Shown here piece by piece: positions 1 through 7,625 of a stretch of 12,811 bases of DNA. Position numbers and translations under genes: made by a program. Each line of letters begins with the position of its first letter. Position 1 is the first letter of the stretch. The notes below the pieces were generated by a model, which saw nothing but the letters and a program-made list of their open reading frames with translations, was not told the origin of the DNA and made no database searches. Source of the DNA: Bacteroidota bacterium (GTDB lineage Bacteria; Bacteroidota; Bacteroidia; Chitinophagales; Saprospiraceae); contig JAGWYI010000055.1 of assembly GCA_018969455.1 (NCBI GenBank), positions 1-12,811 of the forward strand, written 5' to 3'.

Positions 1-129
1 CCGTTCCTTTAGTTGGCATTTCTCCGACAAAATAGGCAAACAAATACGCTTAAATCAACAAACTAACCGTATTTGCATGCGAATTGGATCATCCTGTGTA
101 AAAGGCGGAACATCCTTAATCGGTTTAAA

Positions 130-2430
130 ATGCATATTACCTTGTCTACCAACACACAACTTACAAAAACCCTTGGCGGATTATTTTTAATCTGCATGAT
201 ATCTCCGGTATTTCTCTTTGCCAAACACATTATCGGCGGTGAAATGACATACCGGTATTTACAAGACAACCCGAATGGTACCAAAAAATATGAATTTACG
301 CTGGTTATTTACCGGGATTGCGACAGCGGCGGCGGCTTGCTCGATAATCCGGCAAGCATCGGGATATACCGGGGAAGCAGCACCAATGCAACCCTTTACG
401 TAAGTTTTGACGTAACCCTTCAAGGGCCCGTTTCAGTTAGTCCGGTCATTCCACCTTGTGCCGACGCCTCCGCGGTAAACAATGCATGTACCCAACGTGG
501 AGTTTATGTTTTTACCCGCGATTTGCCACTTACCAGCACGGAGAGTTATTTTATCGTGTACCAACGCTGTTGCAGAACAGATCAAATTACCAATGTAATC
601 AATCCGGGATCTACTGGCGCCACCTACATGGTAGAGCTCACCCCTCAGGCACAGGCAGCCAACAACAGCAGCCCGGTTTATCTAAACTACCCGCCCACCT
701 TTATCTGCAACAATTTCAAACTGAATTTCGACCACAGTGCGACGGATGCCGATGGAGATTCGCTCGCGTATTTTTTTTGCAACCCTTTTGATGGTGGCGG
801 TCAGGGTGGAGGCCCTGGCGGTGGCGGATGCAATTCTCCACAACCGAGTCCGCCGTGCGGACCGCCATTCGATTTGATCCCTTTTTCCGGGGTTTACAGT
901 TCGATCCATCCCATGGGAGGAGTTCCGCTCATCGGCATCGATACCTTTTCGGGTTTATTGCACGGAACCCCCAATATTCTGGGCCAGTTTGTTGTAGGTG
1001 TTTGCGTAAAAGAATACCGCAACGGCGTGTATTTGGGCATGGTAATCCGCGATTTTCAGTTTAATGTGGTAGACTGTACCCCCACGGTGATTGCCAACAT
1101 CGCAGCCAATGCCGTTACTGCGCCCAAAAAATTTGTGGTAAAACGATGTGGCGACAAAATTGTCTCTATCCTCAACCAAACCCAACAAACGCCCGATTTG
1201 GTTTCCTGGGAATGGGAGGTAGATTTAAAAAATGGCAGTATCTTTAAATCCAACGCATGGCATCTTACCGTTTCGCTTCCCGATTTTGGCCAGTATACCG
1301 CAAGACTATACCTCAACCGGGCCCCAAACCTATATTGTAAAGACACTGCTTTTGTGGATATTTACGCCTATCCAGGTGTAAAAGCCAATTTTAGCTACAA
1401 TTGGGACGTGTGTACGGAAGGCCCGGTACTCTTTTCAGACAGCTCAATTTCAGGAGCGAGCGGCGGAATTGTAGATCGCAAATGGATAATGGGGACTACC
1501 GGCGACACCCTGCAACAACTCAATCCTTTGTACCAATTCCCAGAATACGGAACCTACGCGGTAAAACTGACATTGACCGACGCCGATGGATGCCAGGATG
1601 AACGACTGCAACAAGTAGACTGGACCCCCCATCTCCCCCCCCAAATCCCAACGCTCGCTCCCCAGTTTGCGTGCATACCCGACTCACTCGCATTTACCAT
1701 TCTGGATTCCCTCGACCTAAAAAACGACTCTATTGTATGGAATTTGGGCGATGGAAACTTTTCCTACAAACAGCGGCCTGTACATGCCTACCAAAAGGAA
1801 GGCATATATACCGTGAGTGTCGCAATTACCACCCAATACGATTGCTTCGCAAGCGATACCTTCAAAAACATCGTTACTACGCGGTTCCGGCCCCATGCCA
1901 ACTTTTCCTATGCACCCCAACAACTCAGCAACCTTCAAAATCAGGTTCAATTCACCAATTTGTCCGATAGTTCAGCCATAGACTTTTCCTGGTTACTGGG
2001 CGCCAAAGGCCGATCATCCCTGATAAATCCTTCCTATACATTTGATAACGACACCGGTCTCGTACCCGTGCGACTGCTTGTACACAACAAGGATGGATGC
2101 GCCGATTCTTTGGTACAGTTTCTGGATTTGGTACCCAAACTCCGACTTTATTTACCCAATGTTTTTGCTCCGGAATCAGATAACGGGAAAGGCAACGATC
2201 GGTTTGGGGTGCTGGGAATCATTCCTGGATATAAGGATTTTAACCTGAAAATTTGGAGTCGCTGGGGAGAATTGGTATTTGAAAGCCAAAATCCAGATGA
2301 TAGCTGGACGGGCCGACGATCTGCTACGGGCAAATTATGCCCCACAGGGGTATATGTTTACCAACTTAACATCGTTGGTCCGCGTGGAGAACCCATCGTT
2401 TTACAGGGAACCGTCACCCTATTGTATTGA
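130..2430 (+). CDS. Type IX-secreted PKD-repeat surface protein with gliding-motility-type C-terminal domain
   Basis: Predicted large (766 aa) exported surface protein of the Bacteroidota gliding/adhesin type. The ATG at 130 is chosen because it gives a signal peptide: a short polar stretch, then a hydrophobic run (about residues 14-30) and a likely cut near LFA/KH. The upstream TTG at 73 would add 19 unhelpful residues. The mature protein starts HIIGGEMTYRYL, a typical opening of this family, followed by TLVIYRDC, a cysteine-rich RCC segment and SATDADGDSLAYFFCNP. PKD-like modules follow; the clearest is around residues 510-590, with GDG at about 540 and HAYQKEGIYTV after it. Residues about 671-766 form the C-terminal domain (LPNVFAP, IWSRWGELVF, PTGVYVYQL, GTVTLLY) known in this phylum as the type B sorting signal of the type IX secretion system. 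The binding target is unknown. It may function in adhesion or motility, but nothing in the sequence decides this. Confidence 0.87.
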   Translation: MHITLSTNTQLTKTLGGLFLICMISPVFLFAKHIIGGEMTYRYLQDNPNGTKKYEFTLVIYRDCDSGGGLLDNPASIGIYRGSSTNATLYVSFDVTLQGPVSVSPVIPPCADASAVNNACTQRGVYVFTRDLPLTSTESYFIVYQRCCRTDQITNVINPGSTGATYMVELTPQAQAANNSSPVYLNYPPTFICNNFKLNFDHSATDADGDSLAYFFCNPFDGGGQGGGPGGGGCNSPQPSPPCGPPFDLIPFSGVYSSIHPMGGVPLIGIDTFSGLLHGTPNILGQFVVGVCVKEYRNGVYLGMVIRDFQFNVVDCTPTVIANIAANAVTAPKKFVVKRCGDKIVSILNQTQQTPDLVSWEWEVDLKNGSIFKSNAWHLTVSLPDFGQYTARLYLNRAPNLYCKDTAFVDIYAYPGVKANFSYNWDVCTEGPVLFSDSSISGASGGIVDRKWIMGTTGDTLQQLNPLYQFPEYGTYAVKLTLTDADGCQDERLQQVDWTPHLPPQIPTLAPQFACIPDSLAFTILDSLDLKNDSIVWNLGDGNFSYKQRPVHAYQKEGIYTVSVAITTQYDCFASDTFKNIVTTRFRPHANFSYAPQQLSNLQNQVQFTNLSDSSAIDFSWLLGAKGRSSLINPSYTFDNDTGLVPVRLLVHNKDGCADSLVQFLDLVPKLRLYLPNVFAPESDNGKGNDRFGVLGIIPGYKDFNLKIWSRWGELVFESQNPDDSWTGRRSATGKLCPTGVYVYQLNIVGPRGEPIVLQGTVTLLY
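793..867 (+). repeat. Gly-rich then Pro-rich low-complexity insert inside the PKD surface protein
   Basis: Codons for residues 222-233 are nearly all glycine (GGGQGGGPGGGG). They are followed, across residues 237-246, by a proline-rich stretch flanked by cysteines at 234 and 243. It directly follows the conserved FFCNPF motif and so probably forms a flexible loop between two strands of the N-terminal domain. This is compositional; no exact nucleotide tandem repeat is evident. Confidence 0.7.
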
Positions 2431-2452
2431 ATATTCCAAGAAATCCAATACA
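2423..2452. repeat. Small inverted repeat between the PKD protein and the DUF1080 gene
   Basis: TGTATTG (2423-2429) is mirrored by CAATACA (2446-2452) with a 16-base loop. It overlaps the last codons of the upstream gene and ends 15 bases before the chosen downstream start. The stem is AT-rich and lacks a T-tract, so it is a poor intrinsic terminator. It could be an mRNA hairpin or chance. Confidence 0.25.
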
Positions 2453-2466
2453 TTGTGCGCAATTTC

Positions 2467-3222
2467 ATGTTTAAAATTGATTTTCGCATGCAGCTTCCCA
2501 TGTATTTAAGCGCCGCTTTTTGTCTGATTGCTACCATCAGTTCGGCTCAAATTACAGATCCCAAAGCCACCGAGGTGTGGTCGCCCGAACCACGGGTTGT
2601 AACGCCCGGAACCAACAACGGCGCGCCTTCCGATGCCATTGTACTGTTTGACGGAAACAACCTCAATGAATGGCGGAGCGTGAAAGATTCCAGCGCCGCA
2701 AAATGGGACATTGCAAACGGCGCCATGACCGTAAAACCTGGCGCCGGCAACATTGCCACCAAACGCAGCTTTGGCGACGTCCAATTGCACATCGAATTTG
2801 CCAGTCCAGAAGTAGTAAAAGGCGAAGGACAAGGACGCGGCAACAGCGGGGTTTTCCTGCAACAACGGTATGAAGTTCAAGTACTTGATTGTTACCAAAA
2901 CCGCACCTATTCCAATGGCCAAACCGGAGCCATTTACAAACAGTACATCCCACTGGTAAATGCTTGCCGAAAACCAGGTGAATGGCAAACCTACGACATC
3001 GTATACACCGCCCCCCGTTTCAACAACGATGGCATCCAGGTGGCTGCAGGACGTATAACCGTGTTGCACAACGGAATATTGATCCAAAACAATGTCGAAA
3101 TAAAAGGCAGCTCCGAGTATATTGGCCTTCCCAAAATCCAGGCGCACGGTAAGGCGCCGATAGAATTGCAAGATCACGGCGATTTGGTGCGTTATCGCAA
3201 CATTTGGGTACGGGAATTGTAA
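2467..3222 (+). CDS. Secreted 3-keto-disaccharide hydrolase / DUF1080 family protein
   Basis: A 251-aa exported protein of the family formerly called DUF1080 (concanavalin-like beta-sandwich), members of which include 3-keto-disaccharide hydrolases. The ATG at 2467 is preferred because it gives a signal peptide with Lys and Arg near the N-terminus, then a hydrophobic core and a likely cut at ISSA/Q near residue 27. A GTG at 2455 and an ATG at 2488 are alternatives. There is no lipobox cysteine, so it is probably periplasmic or secreted rather than a lipoprotein. Family hallmarks are LFDGNNLNEW (60-69), GNSGVFLQQRYEVQVLD (125-141), GAIYKQY (154-160), EWQTYDI (172-178) and the closing block from PIELQDHG to NIWVREL (231-251). 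The substrate cannot be read from sequence. It follows the PKD protein by 36 bases and may be cotranscribed, though no shared pathway is obvious. Confidence 0.85.
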   Translation: MFKIDFRMQLPMYLSAAFCLIATISSAQITDPKATEVWSPEPRVVTPGTNNGAPSDAIVLFDGNNLNEWRSVKDSSAAKWDIANGAMTVKPGAGNIATKRSFGDVQLHIEFASPEVVKGEGQGRGNSGVFLQQRYEVQVLDCYQNRTYSNGQTGAIYKQYIPLVNACRKPGEWQTYDIVYTAPRFNNDGIQVAAGRITVLHNGILIQNNVEIKGSSEYIGLPKIQAHGKAPIELQDHGDLVRYRNIWVREL

Positions 3223-3234
3223 GTCGTATCTTTA
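3203..3234 (+). promoter_or_regulatory. Candidate Bacteroidota-type promoter before the C39 ABC transporter gene
   Basis: TTTG at 3203-3206 lies 20 bases upstream of TATCTTTA at 3227-3234. This resembles the Bacteroidota primary-sigma promoter (-33 TTTG, -7 TAnnTTTG), with 7 of 8 positions matching in the downstream box if the two N positions are counted as free. It would start transcription shortly before the ATG at 3259, giving a very short leader. It overlaps the end of the upstream gene, so the exporter may be transcribed independently. Such short motifs also occur by chance. Confidence 0.35.
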
Positions 3235-3258
3235 CGGCTTCAAACCCAATACAACTCA

Positions 3259-5454
3259 ATGGCTTTCGACAATTTTCCGTTTTACAAACAGCACGACGCC
3301 GCCGATTGCGGCGCCACCTGCCTGCGCATGATTGCCCGCCATTATGGCAGGCATTATTCGCTCGAAAACCTGCGCGAATTGTCATACCTCGACCGGGAAG
3401 GCGTGTCCTTGATGGGCATTTCTGATGCCGCAGAAAAAATTGGACTGCGTACCCTGGGTGTAAAAACAGGGTTTCAACGCCTGATGTCCGACATACCACT
3501 GCCATGTATTGCGCACTGGCAACAGGAACATTTCATTGTTATTTACCGTGTCGCCGACAAACGGGTATACGTAGCCGATCCCAAAATCGGGAAAATGGAA
3601 TTGTCGGAACAGGAATTTCTGAATGGTTGGATCAGCGATGTGGTCAATACCGAGCCGCAAGGCATTTTGTTGTTGCTCGAAACAACCCCCGAATTTTTCA
3701 AAAGGGAAGGTGAAAAAACCGATCATTCAGGCTTCGGTTTTCTCTGGGGTTACCTCAGTCAGTACAAAAAATTGATTTTCCAACTCACCATCGGCCTCCT
3801 GCTTGGAAGTTCCATTCAACTGGTGTTTCCGTTTTTGATGCAAGCCCTGGTTGATAAAGGCGTACAACTCAATGACCTCGATTTTGTATACCTCATCCTT
3901 GCGGCGCAGGGAATGTTGTTTATCAGCCAGGTAGCTGTGGAATTTATCCGGGGCTGGATTCTGCTACACATCGGAACCCGGGTGAACATCAACCTGGTCT
4001 CCGATTTTTTAATCAAATTAATGAAACTGCCCATGTCATTTTTCGACTCGAAGATGACGGGCGACTTGCTTCAGCGCATTTACGACAATGAGCGCATTGA
4101 GCGCTTCCTTACCTCGGCTTCGCTCACTACGCTTTTTTCCGTGGTGAGTTTGTTTGTCTTCGGGTTGGTTTTGTTGTTTTACAATGCCATCATTTTCCTG
4201 GTATTTTTTGTAGCGGCCGGGCTTTACTTTGGCTGGGTAGCCATGTTCCTCCAGCGCCGCCGCGCACTCGATTACCGCCGTTTTGAACAAATGGCCGAAA
4301 ACCAAAATACCTTGATCCAGCTGGTCAATGGTATGCAGGAAATCAAACTGCACAACGCTGAACGACAAAAACGCTGGGCATGGGAACGCATTCAGGCGCG
4401 TTTGTTTCGGGTAAACGTGCAATACCTGGCTACCGACCAGTTTCAACGGGCCGGAGCAGCCTTTATCAATGAAGGCAAAAACATCTTGATCTCTATTATT
4501 GCGGCTACCGCCGTGATCAAAGGTGATATGAGCCTGGGTATGATGCTCGCCGTTCAATACATCATCGGGCACATGAACGCACCGCTGGAATCGTTGGTTC
4601 AATTCATGCTGGCAGCTCAAGAGGCAAAAATCAGCCTCGAACGCATGAACGAAATCCATAGACGTCCGAACGAGGAACCCGATGCCGATTCTAAAGTGAC
4701 GGTTTTGCCCTCTAACGGCGATCTGATTTTACAAAATTTGTCGTTCCGATATGGCGGTCCACATGACCCCTGGGTGTTGAAAAACATCAATCTGACCGTA
4801 AAAGAAGGCAAAACAACTGCAATTGTGGGCACAAGCGGCAGTGGCAAAACCACCCTGCTCAAAATGTTGCTCAATTTTTACCCACCCACCGAAGGATCTG
4901 TCCGACTTGGCGACCTCAATTTATCCAACATCAACAACCAATTGTGGCGCAGCCATTGTGGCGTAGTTATGCAAGACGGGTACATTTTTTCCGATACCAT
5001 CGCTCGAAACATTGCACTCGGCGAGGAACACATCGACCGCCGCCGACTACTCTATGCCGCCAAAGTTGCCAATATCCAGAATTTCATCGAGTCATTGCCC
5101 CTGGGATATAATACCAAAATTGGGCTCGACGGAGTAGGACTCAGCCAAGGCCAACGCCAACGACTGCTCATCGCACGGGCCATTTATAAAGACCCGGCGT
5201 ACATTTTATTCGATGAAGCAACCAATGCCCTCGATGCTTACAACGAACGGGTTATTATGCACAACCTCGAACATGCATTCCGAAACAAAACCGTGCTCAT
5301 TGTAGCCCACCGCCTCAGTACCGTACGAAGCGCCGACCACATCATTGTACTTGAAAAAGGAGAACTCGTGGAACAAGGAAATCATCAGGAACTGACCGAT
5401 AAACGGGGCGCCTATTACCACCTGGTGAAAGACCAACTGGAATTAGGCGTCTGA
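3259..5454 (+). CDS. C39-peptidase-containing ABC transporter (leader-cleaving peptide exporter)
   Basis: A 731-aa full-length bacteriocin-type exporter that cuts a leader peptide from its cargo and moves the cargo across the inner membrane using ATP. Residues 1-130 are a C39 cysteine peptidase with all expected catalytic positions: Gln11 (oxyanion hole), Cys17 in AADCGATCL, His91 in HFIVIY and Asp107 in ADPKIG. The membrane domain spans about 170-440, with hydrophobic helices near 171-195, 208-230, 291-328 and 408-440. The nucleotide-binding domain has Walker A GTSGSGKTT (524-532), signature LSQGQ (628-632), Walker B YILFDEA (648-654) and the switch His684 in VAHRLS. LSQGQ departs from the textbook LSGGQ; my recollection is that this occurs in related exporters. 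It is paired with the HlyD-type gene at 5562. No small precursor gene with a double-glycine leader is evident in the window, so the cargo is unknown. Confidence 0.94.
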   Translation: MAFDNFPFYKQHDAADCGATCLRMIARHYGRHYSLENLRELSYLDREGVSLMGISDAAEKIGLRTLGVKTGFQRLMSDIPLPCIAHWQQEHFIVIYRVADKRVYVADPKIGKMELSEQEFLNGWISDVVNTEPQGILLLLETTPEFFKREGEKTDHSGFGFLWGYLSQYKKLIFQLTIGLLLGSSIQLVFPFLMQALVDKGVQLNDLDFVYLILAAQGMLFISQVAVEFIRGWILLHIGTRVNINLVSDFLIKLMKLPMSFFDSKMTGDLLQRIYDNERIERFLTSASLTTLFSVVSLFVFGLVLLFYNAIIFLVFFVAAGLYFGWVAMFLQRRRALDYRRFEQMAENQNTLIQLVNGMQEIKLHNAERQKRWAWERIQARLFRVNVQYLATDQFQRAGAAFINEGKNILISIIAATAVIKGDMSLGMMLAVQYIIGHMNAPLESLVQFMLAAQEAKISLERMNEIHRRPNEEPDADSKVTVLPSNGDLILQNLSFRYGGPHDPWVLKNINLTVKEGKTTAIVGTSGSGKTTLLKMLLNFYPPTEGSVRLGDLNLSNINNQLWRSHCGVVMQDGYIFSDTIARNIALGEEHIDRRRLLYAAKVANIQNFIESLPLGYNTKIGLDGVGLSQGQRQRLLIARAIYKDPAYILFDEATNALDAYNERVIMHNLEHAFRNKTVLIVAHRLSTVRSADHIIVLEKGELVEQGNHQELTDKRGAYYHLVKDQLELGV

Positions 5455-5561
5455 TTTTTTACCCTTTGTCATGAAGTTGGCCAATTGCAAAACCCAGCTA
5501 CCCATCAATAATCCCAATTCAGGACAATGGCAATATACTTTTTATAATAATATTTCACCTC

Positions 5562-6866
5562 ATGTTGGAAAATCGCGAATACGTAGAACTTCGTTCCGAA
5601 GATGTACAGGAAATTTTAGGTACCCCTCCCGGTTGGCTGGTACGCTGGGGAACTACGGTGGTATTGCTCGGATTTTTACTCATGGTTATTGCAGCCTGGT
5701 TTGTCCGTTACCCTGATGTCGTGGAAGGAAAGGTCGTTATTACCACCGCAACTCCGCCCGTTGATGTAGTTGCCCGTATAGATGGAAGGATAGCCCGCTT
5801 TCTGGTGCAAGACACTGCCGATGTCAAAGAAAACCAACTACTTGCCGTGGTTCAAAGTACTGCCGATTACCTCGATGTTTTAAGCCTCGATACCTCGGTG
5901 CAAAGCTGGCAACACCGCGAAATTGAGCATATGCGCACAACCGAAGTCCCCCGATTGCTTGAACTCGGCGACCTCCAAACTGAATATTCAGAGTTTATTC
6001 AAAATCTGGAAGTTTATAAATTCGGAAAACAAACCCGAAATACCACAACTGGCTCCAATATAGTTTCAATTAACCTTCAAATCAGCCGACTCAGTCAAAG
6101 CATTGAATACGACAGAAAAGCCCTCGGACGGGTTAAAGATCAAATTTCTGTTGCCGAAGAACTTTATAAAAAACAAAAAGAACTATTTGACGCCGGAATC
6201 GTATCACGGGTCGATTTCGAAAAAGAACGCTCCAAACTGGCCGAACTGGAACGTACCCGCGATGAATATAATGAAAATTTGATCCGTAAACAAAATGAAA
6301 TCATCAACTTAAGACGCGGCATCACCGACGCATCCTTTACCCGAGACGAGTCAGACGCGAGCGCTACCACACGCCTGCGCAACAGCCTCAACACCTTGCG
6401 CAGCAGCATCGATAAATGGAAACAAACCTACCTGCTTACTGCTCCCATCGCAGGTAAAGTTTCACTCAATACCTCCTTCTTTAGTGCCAATCAGTACGTA
6501 CGACAAGGCGATTTGGTACTCACCATCGTGCCCTCGGCCAAAGGCGCACTTACCGGACGCATGCTGTTGGCCGTAACAGGATCGGGAAAGGTTAAACAAG
6601 GGCAAACGGTACTCCTCAAACTCGATGGATACCCGTACCATGAATACGGTACCCTGAAAGGATTTGTTGTGAATAAATCTCTCGTTCCCAAAAATGACCA
6701 GTACGCCATCAGCGTCAGCCTGGTAAAAACCGACAACAAACTCATTACATCCTTCCACCGTGAAATTCCATTCGAACAACAATTGCAAGGGAGAGCAGAT
6801 ATTATTACCGAAGACAAAGGTCTCCTAGAACGCATCGGCGAACAAATGTTTGCTTCCGTTCGGTAA
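5562..6866 (+). CDS. HlyD-family membrane fusion (periplasmic adaptor) protein
   Basis: A 434-aa periplasmic adaptor expected to couple the C39 ABC transporter to an outer-membrane channel. It has a short cytoplasmic N-terminus, one transmembrane helix (about residues 29-49), then a first lipoyl-like half (VVARIDGRIARFLV, about 69-82). A long charged coiled-coil hairpin follows (about 150-285, containing KQKELFDAGIVSR and many Glu, Lys and Arg residues), then the second lipoyl half LTAPIAGKVS (about 291-300) and a beta-barrel C-terminal part. It starts 107 bases after the transporter. That gap is AT-rich just before the ATG and contains TACTTTTT (5536-5543), a partial match to the -7 promoter box but with no TTTG at the right distance. 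The two genes are therefore probably one operon. No TolC-type channel gene lies next to it. Confidence 0.9.
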   Translation: MLENREYVELRSEDVQEILGTPPGWLVRWGTTVVLLGFLLMVIAAWFVRYPDVVEGKVVITTATPPVDVVARIDGRIARFLVQDTADVKENQLLAVVQSTADYLDVLSLDTSVQSWQHREIEHMRTTEVPRLLELGDLQTEYSEFIQNLEVYKFGKQTRNTTTGSNIVSINLQISRLSQSIEYDRKALGRVKDQISVAEELYKKQKELFDAGIVSRVDFEKERSKLAELERTRDEYNENLIRKQNEIINLRRGITDASFTRDESDASATTRLRNSLNTLRSSIDKWKQTYLLTAPIAGKVSLNTSFFSANQYVRQGDLVLTIVPSAKGALTGRMLLAVTGSGKVKQGQTVLLKLDGYPYHEYGTLKGFVVNKSLVPKNDQYAISVSLVKTDNKLITSFHREIPFEQQLQGRADIITEDKGLLERIGEQMFASVR

Positions 6867-7067
6867 AACAGAATACAGTTTCATCCCCTTCTTTGCCCTC
6901 CATGACATCAATTTTGCCCGATTGATCTACTCCGTGCTTTTACTGTTTTGTTTTGTTACTACATTGCTGCTGCATTTTCAGACCAGGAATGCAAAAGGGA
7001 ATCTGCCGAGCAACATCCTTTTTCTAAACCCATTCCAAGGAAGTTCATCGCCTGGCATATTCCATCG

Positions 7068-7088
7068 TTTTTCCTGGGCCAGGAAAAA
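7068..7088. promoter_or_regulatory. Perfect 21-bp palindrome, operator-like, upstream of the haem-binding gene
   Basis: Two 10-base arms, T5-CCTGG and CCAGG-A5, flank a single central G, with no mismatches. It lies 30 bases before the ATG of the haem-binding gene in a 252-base gap that otherwise holds no convincing gene. A one-base loop disfavours an RNA hairpin, and the T-run precedes the GC stem instead of following it, so it does not fit an intrinsic terminator on either strand. A dimeric regulator binding site is the simplest reading. This is inference; no regulator is identified. Confidence 0.45.
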
Positions 7089-7118
7089 TCCTTCAAGCAT
7101 TTTCAATTCACAACCACC

Positions 7119-7625
7119 ATGAAAAAGTACATTCGATACGCGCTCCTGATTCTGGCAGTATTGCTCGTTATTATCCAATTCTTTCAACCGGCCAGGAATC
7201 TGTCTAATGATCAAACCATGCATGCTGCCAACCTGTATCCTGTGGCGGAAAACCTGGAAAAAGTACTTAAAACGGCATGCTATGATTGTCACAGCAATTA
7301 TACCGAGTATCCATGGTATGCATCGGTACAGCCTGTTGCCTGGTATTTGGCCGATCACGTGAATGACGGTAAGCGCCATTTTAATTTTTCGACTTTTGCC
7401 AAATTGCGTATAGCCATCCAAAACCACAAACTGGAAGAAGTCATAGAACAGGTTAAAGAAGGCGAGATGCCCATGACCGCCTACACCTTGATTCACCGCG
7501 ATGCTGCCCTTACAAATGATCAAAAGGCGCTCATTATTCAGTGGGCTCAATCCGCTATAGACAGCATCCATGCACACTATCCTGCCGACAGTTTGAAAAT
7601 GCCGGAGCGAAAACGCAAAGACTGA
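7119..7625 (+). CDS. Membrane-anchored haem-binding domain protein (single CxxCH)
   Basis: A 168-aa protein of the Bacteroidota haem-binding domain family, probably held in the inner membrane with its domain in the periplasm. The ATG at 7119 begins MKKYIRYALL and leads into one hydrophobic helix (about residues 5-22) without a clear cleavage site. An in-frame upstream start at 6948 would add 57 residues with no sensible signal, and was rejected. The haem attachment motif CYDCH is at 54-58, within the family block TACYDCHSNYTEYPWY. It is followed by QPVAWYL, FNFSTF and EGEMPMTAYTLIH; Met117 or Met119 is a possible second haem ligand, which is inference. The protein may be an electron carrier or haem sensor, and no redox partner is nearby. 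It stands alone, preceded by a palindrome, and its TGA directly abuts the stop of the opposing protease gene. Confidence 0.85.
   Translation: MKKYIRYALLILAVLLVIIQFFQPARNLSNDQTMHAANLYPVAENLEKVLKTACYDCHSNYTEYPWYASVQPVAWYLADHVNDGKRHFNFSTFAKLRIAIQNHKLEEVIEQVKEGEMPMTAYTLIHRDAALTNDQKALIIQWAQSAIDSIHAHYPADSLKMPERKRKD

Noticed and set aside
1..19. Possible divergent minus-strand gene starting at 19 (Met-Pro-Thr-Lys-Gly-Thr)
   Set aside because: Only six codons are inside the window and no promoter or family evidence supports it.
2506..3177. Long minus-strand open frame (223 codons) opposite the DUF1080 gene
   Set aside because: It lies wholly opposite a gene with clear family motifs and a signal peptide; its translation shows no recognisable motif.
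4036..4659. Minus-strand open frame of 207 codons inside the ABC transporter
   Set aside because: It is antisense to the conserved membrane and linker region of an intact transporter, and is His/Gln-rich as expected from reversed coding sequence.
5471..5716. Small frame starting in the gap between the ABC transporter and hlyD, considered as a leader-peptide precursor
   Set aside because: No Gly-Gly leader site is present and most of the frame overlaps hlyD out of frame.
7068..7088. Palindrome considered as an intrinsic terminator for the hlyD operon
   Set aside because: The loop would be one base and the T-run precedes the GC stem rather than following it on both strands.
6850..7122. 90-codon plus-strand frame after hlyD with a hydrophobic stretch, considered as a small membrane protein or exporter cargo
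   Set aside because: It overlaps the end of hlyD, has no leader-type double glycine and runs into the start of the haem-binding gene in another frame. It is most likely chance.
6978..7577. Minus-strand open frame of 199 codons opposite the haem-binding gene
   Set aside because: The plus-strand frame has the CxxCH motif and family pattern; the antisense translation has none.
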